Of a stretch of 64,000 nt of DNA, positions 12,264-23,800 are shown piece after piece (the stretch's first letter is position 1; each line of letters opens with the position of its first letter). Origin of the DNA: Monosporascus cannonballus (Eukaryota; Ascomycota; Sordariomycetes; Xylariales); NCBI GenBank assembly GCA_004154925.1, contig QJNS01000329.1:1-64000 (forward strand), given 5' to 3'. The position numbers were made by a program, and so were the translations under genes. The notes under the pieces are model-generated. The model saw only the letters and a list, made by a program, of their open reading frames with translations. It ran no database searches and was not told where the DNA came from.

Positions 12264-13308
12264 ATGTCACCAGCCAGCACTTTTCCGACTGTTGTTCACC
12301 CATTTGATTCGCCAACGCCTCATGCCTGTGCGTACGAGACTGGTGTTTCGGATGCAATAAATGCACTTGTATTCATCGGTGGACTTGGTGATGGGCCACA
12401 TACCGTCCCGTATCCCCGGGCTATAGCAAAGAGACTGGAGAGCCAGCCGGAACTTAGCTACTCAGTCTTCGAGTTTAAGATGAGGAGCTCCTTCTTAGGC
12501 TTCGGCTTCTCAAGTTTAGTTAAGGACGTGGAAGACATCTCGGCCTTGGTCAAATATCTGCGAAGTATTGGAAAGGAGAAGGTGGTTCTGATCGGCCACT
12601 CCACTGGGTGTCAGGTAATTGCCTCATTATGCGCCCGGTTCTATCCGCCGTTTCCTTCAGCAACACCTTTGTTTTCTATTCGAGACGTGCTAACAAACAC
12701 AGGACATTATGGAGTATACCGACCCTGCACATGATGGTTTAAGTCCAGTAGAAGGGTACATTCTGCAAGGCCCTGTTTCTGACCGATGGGCGATTGCAAT
12801 GGAAATGGGAGAATCCAAGCTTGACGAAAGTATTGAGGCCGCGAAGAACATCATTGCGACCGGCAAAGGGTATGAGCGTATGCCGTTGGAGCACCTCCCG
12901 GCTTCTTTTCAGGAAACACCAATTTCTGTTTTCCGCTGGCATGCGCTCGGTGCCGCTGAGTACGTCGCCTTGATCGCTAAATCCAGCGATGGATCCCAAC
13001 TAAGCTAATAATCGCGTGATAGTGGTGATGACAACTATTTTTCGCCTGACTTGCCGGATGACATCGCTGCTGGTTTCTGGGGACGGATAGACAAGCCAAT
13101 CCTGATTCTGCACTCGGGACAGGATGAGTTCGTCCCCAAGTCAGTTGATAAGGATGCATTAGTCAAGCATTGGACGACTCTTTGTCGGCCGGGCATTGCC
13201 AGTGGACTTTCCGGGACCATTCCGGGAGGCAACCATAGAGTTGAGACGCTAGATGCAGAGCAGTGGCTGGCAGAGACGGTTGTCCGATTTCTTCAGACTA
13301 CACGTTAA
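12264..13308 (+). CDS. SidJ-like alpha/beta hydrolase (DUF1749 family)
   Basis: Predicted serine hydrolase related to SidJ, the Aspergillus enzyme that hydrolyses the siderophore fusarinine C; many DUF1749 members have no assigned substrate. Three exons, 12264-12614, 12703-12959 and 13023-13308, with introns of 88 bp (GTAATT...CACAG) and 63 bp (GTACGT...ATAG), give an intact 297 aa. The nucleophile elbow GHSTGCQ puts Ser113 in place, with DIMEYTDP following directly after the first splice. Likely catalytic partners are Asp237 in HSGQDEFVP and His274 in PGGNHR. No signal peptide is evident, so it is probably cytosolic. No siderophore synthetase, transporter or other iron gene is next to it, so the siderophore role is inference from family only. 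Confidence 0.85.
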
Positions 13309-14312
13309 GAAATATGGACAATCCTCACAAGCACCTGGGTACCTACGATATCGAATGAGCTCGCCAGGCTCGCCCGCGATCAATTGATTGCCAAGTCTAG
13401 TTAAAGACGCCTCTTTTACTGGAGGTGTGACGTAATAGCTAATAGTTGTCTTTGTCCGACTTAGCTAACTAAAAATGGTACAATGCCTACAGTCAAGCGA
13501 GATCGGTGATATATTCGTGGTTGCAAACACGATGAAGAGGTATCTGTGCGGATGTATACAACCCGCAACTCCGTCAGGAAAACTTCCGGGATTGATCATT
13601 TGGACATCCCAATAAGCCAAGCCGTAACGATGGCCCCGGAAATTCAGGCGGAATAGCATGAGAAGGCGACAAAGAGATAAACTCGATGGCAACCTAATCT
13701 GTCCCCTTCTGCTGCGGGTTCAAGAGCTTGCCCAGCAATCATACCCATGCACGGGCCCATATTCGTGCAGCCGGGAACGGTCCAGGTACATGCAGGCGAT
13801 TAACACAATGTTAACGTACATGCACATGTAGCTATATCCGTCGAAGGATCAAATTCATGAACGTCCTTACATAGCAGTACGAAATATTTCGTGGCAATTA
13901 CATGGAAGCCATGGCTACGCAGGTAAGCATGCTACTATATGCCTAGGCACGATATGTGAATTAGATATGACCAGCTTCCGTAATCAAACAAACAGGAACC
14001 TTCTGGGAAAGCTTCCGAGAGTTCCATAGAAGTGGCTGGCAACTCACCGCTTAGCGTCATTAAAAGCCCCGGGTTACTAGTAAGGCTTAGCTGCCTGGCA
14101 GATTACAAAGGCGACCTGGGAGGTCTGATTACAAACAGAGAGTTGCTTGACGAAATTTCCGCTGACAAACCACTACCTACTTACCGATCGCCATAAAATC
14201 TCGCGGTTGTCAGCCACCCTTCCGTCAGACCTGTACTCAATTGCGCAATCCCGCTCTTGTTCCCTCCCTATGGTTGTCCGTTCCGTTCTCACAAGCTAAG
14301 GTAATTTTGGTC
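13309..14312. other. Intergenic, upstream of ABC transporter
   Basis: About 1 kb without a supported gene. It contains the 3' end of the SidJ-like transcript and the promoter and 5' untranslated region of the ABC transporter. A GTAATT donor-like site just before the chosen start (14300-14305) may mean a 5' leader intron. Confidence 0.5.
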
Positions 14313-17300
14313 ATGCTGCTTGGCGACCAATCCCAGAAGGTCCTCCATTCTACGGGGTCCTTCACGGGCTACAGGGCTCAGTTAGAGGAGCTCGGAAAGG
14401 GCTATCTGAGCTCAACCGATCACTTCAAACAACCACTATGTGGTAACGAGGAGGGCTGGGGGCCTTTGAGTCCCTTCCGATACGACTTCACCCCCTGCTT
14501 CATCGACGTCTGGGTCTTCGCCGTCGCAGCGTTTGGTATTGTTTGCGGGCCCTTTGCGATATGGTACATTCTACGAAAGCAGAAGTTTTCCGGCCTCCCG
14601 AAGGACGGGGTATTCTGGACAAAGCAGGTATATAGAGGAAGAAGAGGAATCTGAGTAAACCGGAATAGAACCCATAACTAATCCGTTCGCAGTCTCTGCT
14701 TGTCCTGATCATCGCCGATACCGTCGTTCAGCTAGCCATCCAGATCAATAATTTCCCGGGCGTCTGGTATGGTGACTTTCGGTTCCTCACGACCTTTCTC
14801 ACACTGTTGTCACTAGGGGTGGTTTTCGCGATTCAATGGATCGAGCACGAGCGTACAAGGAACGCCAATGGCGTGGTGTTGTTCTACTGGCTGCTTCTCA
14901 TAATCGCATACACTGTCAAACTCCGATCGTTGGTGTCCCAGCAGATCTACGACAAGAACGTACCCTACTTCGTCAGTTATACCGTGGGCTTCGGTCTATC
15001 CGTTGTGGAATTCCTCTTTGAGTGGCTCTGGCCCAAGAAAGCGAGTACATACGAGGTTCTGGTAGATGCTGAAGGCGAGGAATGCCCTGTCGAAACCGCA
15101 ACCGTATTTTCTCGACTCACCTTCTCTTGGATGACTCCCCTGATGAGACTCGGCTACAAGCAATTTCTCACCGAGGAAGACCTCTGGGGCCTCTCTCCCA
15201 GTGACAAGACCGCCAACACGTGCGAAAGATTTGAGCGAGCCTGGCATCGTCAACTAGAGCACAAGGAACGCCCCTCCCTATGGCTGACCTTATTCCACGC
15301 ATACGGCGGGCCTTATGCCCTTGCTACGGTCTTCAAAATTGTCAACGACCTTTCCGCTTTCGCGCAACCTCAGTTGTTACGGTACCTCATTAGCTTCGTT
15401 AAGTCCTATAACAAGGATAAGGAACCTCAACCGCCTATTAAGGGTGCTGCTATTACAATTGCTATGTTCTTCGTCGCCATCCTGCAGACTACCATGATAG
15501 TGAGTGCACCTATGAAGCGCGAAACTCGCTGTTTCCTGGGTAGGACCCGTGGATTGGTACTAACAGAACGGCCAGCATCAATACTTTCAACTCACATTCG
15601 TTACTGGTATGCGTATCAAGGCCGGGCTGTCATCAGCCATCTACAAGAAATCGCTGAAGCTCTCAAACGAGGGCAGATCATCGAAAACCACTGGTGACAT
15701 CGTCAATTACATGGCTGTTGACGCACAACGCCTCCAAGATCTGACCCAGTTTGCCCAGCAGATATGGTCCGCTCCGTTCCAGATTATTATTTGCATGGTG
15801 TCCCTCTACCACCTCGTCGGATGGTCCATGCTTGCCGGGATTGGCGTGATGATCGTGATGATCCCTGTCAATGGCGTTATTGCTAGGCTAATGAAGCGCT
15901 TGCAGAAGCAGCAGATGAAGAACAAGGATGCGAGAAGTCGTCTGATCGCGGAGATCATCAACAATATGAAGAGCATAAAGCTTTACGCCTGGAGTACAGC
16001 ATTCATGAACAAGCTAAACTACGTCCGAAACGACCTTGAACTCAAGAATCTACGCAGGATTGGTGCCGCTCAGGCATTCGCCAACTCCACCTGGTCTACC
16101 ACGCCATTTTTGGTCTCTTGCCTCACCTTTACTGTCTTCATTTTTACGCAGGACAAACCCTTGACTACCGAGATCGTCTTTCCGGCCATTTCGTTGTTCA
16201 ATTTGCTTACATTCCCGCTTGCGGTCCTGCCTATGGTCATCACTTCCATCATCGAAGCGTCTGTCGCTGTAGGCCGTCTTACGGACTATCTCGTAGCTGA
16301 GGAGATCCAACCTGACGCCATTGCCATCAGGCCTGCCGTAGAGGAAAGGGGACAAGAAGCGGTCGCTATTCGAGACGGTACCTTCTCGTGGAACCGCCAT
16401 GAGCCCAAGACTGCCTTAAAACAAATCAATTTCACAGCACGTAAAGGAGAGCTCACTTGTGTCGTGGGGCGAGTCGGAATGGGTAAATCGTCTCTTCTAC
16501 AAAGCATCCTCGGTGATCTGTGGAAGTTGGAGGGTGAAGTCAGTGTCAACGGTACTGTAGCATACGTGGCTCAACAGCCTTGGATCATGAATGCGACGGT
16601 CAAAGAGAACATCATATTCGGGCACCGATACGACTCGAACTTCTACGAAAAAGCTGTCGCGGCCTGTGCCCTGCTTGACGACTTCGTACAACTACCTGAC
16701 GGTGATGAGACGGTTGTGGGTGAGAGGGGTATCTCCCTTAGCGGTGGCCAGAAAGCGCGCGTCGCTCTGGCGCGCGCTGTCTATGCGAGAGCAGATATAT
16801 ATCTACTAGACGATTGCTTGTCCGCCGTCGACTCTCACGTCGGCCGACACATCATCGACAACGTGCTGGGTCCGAAGGGTCTTCTTTCCTCAAAGTGTCG
16901 CATCTTGGCCACGAACGCGATTTCGGTCCTTTCTGATGCAGACTTCGTATACCAACTCCGTGACGGTGAAATTATCGAGAGTGGGAAGTTCCGTCAGTTG
17001 ATCGCTATGAAAGGGGGCGTCGCGGAACTTGTCAGGACTGCTGGACAGGACTCTGGACCGTCATCTTCGGTAGCCAGTTCTGATACGTCGGGAAGTGAAA
17101 CGTCTACGTATATTGAGCCCGAGAGCAGGCTGGATAAGGAAGAGGTAGAAGAGGCCCAAGAACACCTCGCGGAACTTGCGCCTATCAAGAGCGGACCTTC
17201 TTCCGGCGCAAAGAAGCGGACTGGCAGTGGGACTACTTTACGAAGGGCCAGCGCAGCGAGCTTCCGTGGCCCGCGAGGTAAACTTTCTGACGAGGAAGAT

Positions 17301-19647
17301 CCAAGTGCTAGGACTCGGCAGACCAAAGAGCATTCCGAGCAAGGAAAAGTGAAATGGGACGGTAGGTCATGTTCTCCCACAGTACTCTATCATGACCTCA
17401 AAGCTAACTCCTTTAGTCTATCTGGAATATGCCAAGACCAGCAACATCGTCGCGGTGGTCATCTATCTGATTACTTTGATCGCTGCACAGTCGGCGCAAA
17501 TTGGTGAGCTTGAATTCGAACAAGTATTGGATATATAGCGCAACAGTATTGACTTTATCCCAGGTGGCAACTTTTGGCTGAAGCACTGGACAGAGATGAA
17601 CAGCAAGGCCGGTGGCAACCCCGATGTCGGAATGTACCTCGGCATCTATTTTGCCTTTGGCATCGGGTCTTCTGCTTTGACGGTCGCCCAGACTTTAATC
17701 CTCTGGATATTTTGCTCCATTGAAGCCTCAAGGAAGCTACATGAAAGAATGGCTACCGCCATCTTCAGATCACCTATGTCATTCTTTGATACAACCCCTG
17801 CTGGCAGAATCCTCAACAGGTTCTCTAGTGACATCTATCGACTGGATGAGGTTTTGGCGAGAACCTTCAATATGCTTTTTGTTAATCTAGCGCGCTCGGC
17901 ATTTACTTTGATGGTCATATCGGTTGGCATTCCGGCCTTCATCGCGCTGATTGTCCCGTTGGGCGCCGTCTACTACTGGGTCCAGCGATATTACTTGAGA
18001 ACATCACGAGAACTCAAGAGATTGGATAGCGTCAGTCGAAGCCCCATTTACGCACACTTCCAGGAGTCGCTCGGCGGTGTCAGCACGATTCGGGCATACC
18101 GCCAACAGGCAAGATTTGAGCTGGAAAACGAGTGGCGCGTCGATTTGAACTTACGGGCTTATTTCCCGTCTATTAGCGCCAACAGATGGTTAGCTATACG
18201 CCTGGAGTTCTTCGGTGCCGTCATCATCCTTGCAGCCGCCGGATTCGCTGTCATCTCTGTCACAAACCACAGCGGTCTGAGTGATGGTATGGTCGGTTTG
18301 ATCATGTCGTACGCCCTGCAGATCACCACGTCTCTTAACTGGATTGTCCGCCAGACAGTCGAAGTTGAGACAAACATCGTATCGGTGGAACGCGTGCTGG
18401 AATATGCACGCTTGCCAAGTGAGGCTCCCGAGATTATTCACCGCCATAGGCCCCCAGTCGCTTGGCCGGCAAACGGGGCTGTCCAGTTCCACAGCTTCAG
18501 TACTCGGTATCGGGAAGGCCTGGATCTGGTATTGAAGAATATCAACCTCGACATCAAGTCGCATGAGAAGATCGGCGTTGTGGGCCGTACAGGGGCAGGC
18601 AAATCATCATTAACCTTGTCCCTGTTCCGGATCATTGAGCCCGTCACCGGCCATATAAGCATAGATGACTTGGACACGTCTTCCATTGGCCTACTGGATT
18701 TGCGAAGACGACTTGCCATCATTCCCCAGGACGCGGCTCTGTTCGAAGGGACAGTCCGGGATAATCTAGACCCCGGTCACGTTCACGATGATACGGAACT
18801 CTGGAGCGTGCTTGGTGAGTGTTACGCAAGTCTTACCACCCCAATTCCGCACTGCGGGACGAGAACAGCACACGTCTGCCGCATAGCTATTCAAAACCAT
18901 TCCCCTCCCTCCTTCGTGACTAAGCTAATGCAACGGGATTCCAATAGAGCATGCACGACTGAAGGACCATGTAGCGAGTATGGAAGGTGGCCTTGAGGCT
19001 AAAATCAACGAAGCAGGTAAGCAAAAAGGCTGATGCTTTCGGCTCGACTCTATTGATACCCTTCTGTTTCCTCTTTCTGGGTGTCTGCATATTTGTGCAA
19101 GGGTACACTACCGCCGACGTGACCCATTCTGGCGATACGAAAGAGCCGTCCCCCAATTATGTTGCACCCATCGTTTTCAATAACGCTCCTGCATGATCGC
19201 CAACACATGCATTTTTATGGAGCAGGGTTGTAGCTAAGATCCGGCTTGACAACCCTCTTAATCGCATTACCGAACCCAGCAAATGCCCCTCGGACCCAAG
19301 CTGACCTGCTGGTCTATCCAGGCTCGAACCTATCAGCTGGCCAGCGACAGCTAATCTCTCTGGCGCGGGCGATGCTCACCCCTTCCAACATATTGGTTCT
19401 GGATGAAGCGACGGCAGCCGTCGATGTCGAGACGGACCGTCTGCTCCAGGCCACGTTGCGATCAGATCTCTTCTCCCACCGCACCATCATCACGGTTGCT
19501 CACCGCCTCAACACGATCCTAGATAGCGACCGGGTTGTGGTTCTAGAAAAGGGCGAGGTGGTTGAATTCGACACGCCCCAGGCCCTTCTTAGGAAGAAGG
19601 GCATATTTTACGGGCTGGTCAAGCAGGCCGGTCTCGATACGGAGTAG
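14313..19647 (+). CDS. ABCC-family (MRP/Ycf1-like) vacuolar transporter
   Basis: Full-length ABC exporter, likely moving glutathione or other conjugates into the vacuole like yeast Ycf1/Bpt1. Seven exons: 14313-14627, 14693-15499, 15576-17361, 17417-17503, 17564-18814, 18948-19016 and 19322-19647. The joined frame is intact at 1546 aa, typical of the family. Order: N-terminal TMD0 (starting near [20 protein letters not shown]), TMD1, NBD1, a Ser-rich charged linker, TMD2, NBD2. NBD1 has Walker [10 protein letters not shown] (from 672), signature LSGGQ (762) and Walker B IYLLDD. NBD2 has Walker [10 protein letters not shown] (from 1339), signature LSAGQ (1442) and Walker [13 protein letters not shown]. 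The degenerate Asp in NBD1 Walker B is normal for ABCC proteins. Intron 6 (305 bp) sits just before the NBD2 signature and is unusually long here. The start ATG at 14313 is the most upstream in frame. Confidence 0.92.
19017..19321 (+). other. Long (305-bp) intron in the ABC transporter
   Basis: Donor GTAAGC follows the codons for INEAG and the acceptor ATCCAG precedes [10 protein letters not shown]. The joined protein matches the family exactly on both sides, so the whole interval is intronic. It is two to six times longer than every other intron in the window. Confidence 0.75.
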
Positions 19648-20055
19648 GACGCCGTTGAATTGACTCGAAGCGGTGTAACCGACAGCGTCCCGATATGGGC
19701 CTGCCGCATCGCGTAGATAGTTTTACCGTTTATGTTTATTTGGAGGGTCGCTATACTCAATTTGTTTGCACGCTACAATGCAGGATTTCACGTGCCTAGT
19801 GAGTGAATTAAAAGAGAATATAGAAAGATAAGTCGGAGGAATTTACGCACGTCTTGTCTGTCTCCTCTCACACGGGATCATTCTGATAGATCTGGGGTGC
19901 GAACCCGATCACAGGAGATCCTGCAATGAGCAACGAAGATCTATGTAGGCAGGCTGAGTGGCTTGCCGCCAGCACACCCTCCTCCCTCCCACACACATAT
20001 ACACGCACAGCGCACGCGTCCTACCCTTCACACGCACCCCGGCCCACGGTTCCTT

Positions 20056-20057
<2 letters not shown>

Positions 20058-20089
<32 letters not shown>
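20058..20089. repeat. TG dinucleotide microsatellite, about 16 units
   Basis: Uninterrupted TG repeat of about 32 bp, preceded by a CA-rich stretch around 19990-20040. A likely length-polymorphic marker. Confidence 0.95.
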
Positions 20090-20091
<2 letters not shown>

Positions 20092-20879
20092 TAATATCTC
20101 CTGACGAGAGAGCTCAATAATAAGAGCCTAAACGACACTAAGCCAGCAAAGCAACCGAGCCTCCGGATCTTAATCGTCCCGTCTTACCTAGAAACGAGCG
20201 GCACGCACACGTTTCGCACGGGCTGGCAGCCGCTGCACACATGGGGGACATAGTGTGTCGGCAGGTACCTATTTATGTCGATATATATGGTGGACGTCCT
20301 CAGACCGCGCCCGGTTCAAATGCCCTAGGTATGCATGTGAAACGATAGACAGACCACTGGTCTTAATGCTGCGATATGCCTCGGGATGTAGTTGGATGAA
20401 TAATCGGAGTGTTGGAGGTCTGCGGTCGCATGGGGATGGTTGCGACTGACAGGGTGTACTAACCTAGCGTTGTTAGGAATCGACCAGGTCACTTCCACCT
20501 CGCGGGGAGGTAATGGGTAGGGAGAGGTAGATATGGTGGGGTCGATCGACATCGACGGGCATGGTGTAGGCTATTACTAGCTATGCACGTAGCTCCATCT
20601 GTCTACCGAAGTTTTCTCTAACGCACGACATTTTGGAAATTATTTAACTTATATACTTGGCTTTATTAGTTAGTACTCAAGGACACAAATAAAGAGCGGT
20701 GACGTAGCCCGCTCTCCGCCAGGAGCCGTCTACTCCACTACATAATGTATCCATGATACATGTATACGTTGGGAAGGTGCCACCTCTCTACTCATGGCCT
20801 ACGTCGGTAACTTCATGTTGGTTAGGGCCTGCCCGGGCGGGTAAGCAGCAGCCAACAGAACAAAAAACGCAATCGCGAT

Positions 20880-20898
20880 GAAAAAAAGGGGGGGGGGG
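20880..20898. repeat. Poly-A followed by poly-G tract
   Basis: A run of A immediately followed by about twelve G. Low-complexity DNA where assembly length is doubtful. Confidence 0.85.
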
Positions 20899-23800
20899 GC
20901 CGCGTACGCCTCCCTGGGTTACTTCCTAAGTGATGCATGCGGGTATGTGTGCCTAAGGTATGCATGTAAGAACTTTCGAAGCCCAGCCGCGAGGCTCAAA
21001 ACGCTATTCGTCGGTTGGCCACTCCCCCTGGTCGGTCGATTCTTCGCCCTTGGGTTCTGGACCCCGGCTCTTCTAGTTCCATGATGAGCTAGCTACATAC
21101 ATAGTCGTATACGCACTATGCATGGCTGGATGGATCTTTTCCTCTCTCGTCGGTAGATTAGATCGCGGCTGCTGCTGCGGACTAGGGTCCTGAGGGGCAG
21201 GGCAGGCAAGAGACGACGAGGAAGCCGTGTTCCCGTTCCCTGGGAACGAAGCGTACCGGTACTTCTAGACTGGTGGATATGGGAAGGGACAGGGCGGCAT
21301 ATGGCCGTATCTAGGGCATGTAATCCCCCCGCGCTATTAGGCAGGTTGGTAGGGCAACTTGGTTTGTGTAGTTACGGAGATGGGCTGTATGTGCGGCATG
21401 TGCCACGAATTCTCAATTACGTTGATGTTGCTACCCGCATGTTCGATAGGCGATTCCTTTTCTTGGTCGCTAGGATGCCAGGTGCTACACTACTCAGATG
21501 TTAACTGTGCACGTGCCTCGGTTTGTTGGGCAGAAAGGGATCGTCGACTTGTATAAACAAGGTGCATGCACAGAATCAATAATCTCTTACGGTCGATGCT
21601 ACGCAGTCAGAACCAGGGATGATATCTGCCAGAGTTGCGACAAGAAACCTAGCTAGACGTGGTAGCCAATAGCCAGCTAGCTAGGATCACTCGACCCAGC
21701 TTAACTTGAGAGTTGGAGGAGGTAGGACGGTGAGGCAACGAGGGAATATAGATTGATACAGCATTACCCTACGTACCTAATAGCCGCCACTATAAATGTC
21801 ATATATGATGTGGTTCATCTGCCGGCTCTCAAAGATCTCGTGTTGCGATGTAGGGCGACACGGCAACATTTCGACGTAGGATGGGTTGCCAGGGGGTTAG
21901 GTAGCTACTTAGGGTAAGCGCAGGGGCTCGCCCCAGGTGAGCGGACATGAGGTTTCGGACTAGCAGCCCGCTTGTGGTCATTGCGAGTGTGTATGCCATA
22001 TTGATGGGAAGCTATGAGCGAGGAGGCTTGGTTTCGGTTGTCCTGGGGACCCTGCTTCGCCTGCATCCTTGTATATGTACGACGAACCGAGTTGCCCCTT
22101 CAGGGTCCCAGAGAGCTGGCTCCATGTGTGGAAAGTGGAGGAGACGATGGCATGGCGAAGCCACCATACCCTAAACAGATTGAGATTTGGCGGGACATGA
22201 GCATTGGCCGAGTATGGGACGGGAGAGCATTCTGACTTCCGACTTGACCGTGAAGACGTATATCACTGAATGTGGTCTCTGGCGAGCCGTTCGCCTCCTT
22301 TCCCGGCCACCAGCATCGATCAAGGAAGGAGTTTGCTAGCGGTCGCCCCAGGGCGCTGAAATATAGTACAAATGTCGACCAGAGAAGACCATAACCTGCG
22401 GGCTTCGGGAGATTATTATCTGCCCCCGAAGAAGCTCTAAGGCGACAGTTGTCGTGCCACGAAGTCGGTCACTCGACGACTCTTCTAATGGGTTGGGGGC
22501 GGGCGTTGTGTGAATTTATTCACTGTAGGTTCTCTTTAACCACGTATCCATCGTCTGGGGTAATGGAGCCAAGCAGCTGTAGCCCGCGGTCGCTTACTAG
22601 TCGCCTTTGAACGTAGGGTTAATGCACATACATTCCAAAACGGACTGGTCCACGTTGGCGCGCGTCGTGAGGCTTGCAATAATGCTCTTGTGGCCTTGCG
22701 CTGCGTAACATCATTAGCCAGAACCAGAGGCTACCTAACTTGAAGGACTCATCAAGACGCCTTTACCGTTTCAATGACCCGGAACGTTCCGCAGGCTGTA
22801 ATGGGTGAGTATATTGAAGGATAAAGTACTGAATAGTACGCTAATAGAAATATCTCAAGAGGAGAGAGTAGAGCCAGTCAGGAAGCCGTCTGGGCGTCGG
22901 CTAGGTCATCTTCGGTCTAGAACTATTTGCGTCTCGGGCTTGCAGATCTATTTAAGCAAAGCATAACGTCGCGCCGTTTGGCAGAGAAGTCAGCTCGGAC
23001 GTGTCCGGCTCTGTCGGCAGAAAATGCAACCATGGTAGGCGGAGGGTCTAAAATGTATCTTCCAGGTATCGTGATGACTACAGTACCCGTCCCAGAAACT
23101 TGGCACGACAGGGAGACAGCGTGACGACTCTCTTCTTGCCGCTGCCCTTGGCCAAAGCGGTCGCAGTGGCGGCATAGCCACAAGGTGGTGGGGCCGGCCT
23201 AAGGAGGGCTAATTAGCTGGGTTAGATGAAAATCCCTAATGACAACCGAGAGAGACTCAGCAAGGCTGCCTGCATTTGGCCTGCTCCCCTTGGTTCAAGA
23301 ACCATGTCGTCGTGCGACTGTGATGGTCGGTTTTCTTTCACTAGTAAGGTTGTAGTGCACCGTGAAGAACAGGTGAAAAACCGAGGGATGAAAGTGGGAT
23401 TCGAGTTGATGGGGACATAAACAGCTGCATGTAGTTCCGTGTTGCACGTGAGAGCTTACCATATAGCGATTGGTTACCACATGAAACAGCAGAGTACCTG
23501 GCGGGCAACCGCTAAGATCTGGGTCAGTAAACCTACAAAATAACCCTATAGTTAATCACACTCCGAAAAGGGCCGCGACGGCGAGAGTGCCATCCGTAAG
23601 TTTGCTCTGTCCGATTATGACGCGCTGGTGGGTCCGGCTTCGAGACGGGGAGACGGGATCGTCAAGCGCCTGTATGATAATCCGGCGAAGCGTACTGCAA
23701 GTGCGTTTCAAAATGCTGTAGTATACTCAATCAACATCTGCCTGTGCCGTAATAGCAAAATATAGAGCAGATTGTCGACTGAAATGAGGCTACCCAGGAA

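Noticed and set aside
14241..14312. Upstream in-frame extension of the ABC transporter
   Set aside because: It would start with TTG. The first in-frame ATG is at 14313, and family similarity begins downstream of it.
272..19647. Secondary-metabolite cluster built around the P450, hydrolase and ABC transporter
   Set aside because: No PKS, NRPS, terpene synthase or pathway regulator is present, and conserved tti1 sits between them. The hydrolase and transporter have ordinary housekeeping homologues.
20250..20340. tRNA-like GGTTCAAATGCC element
   Set aside because: It resembles a T-arm, but no matching acceptor stem, D-arm or anticodon arm could be built around it.
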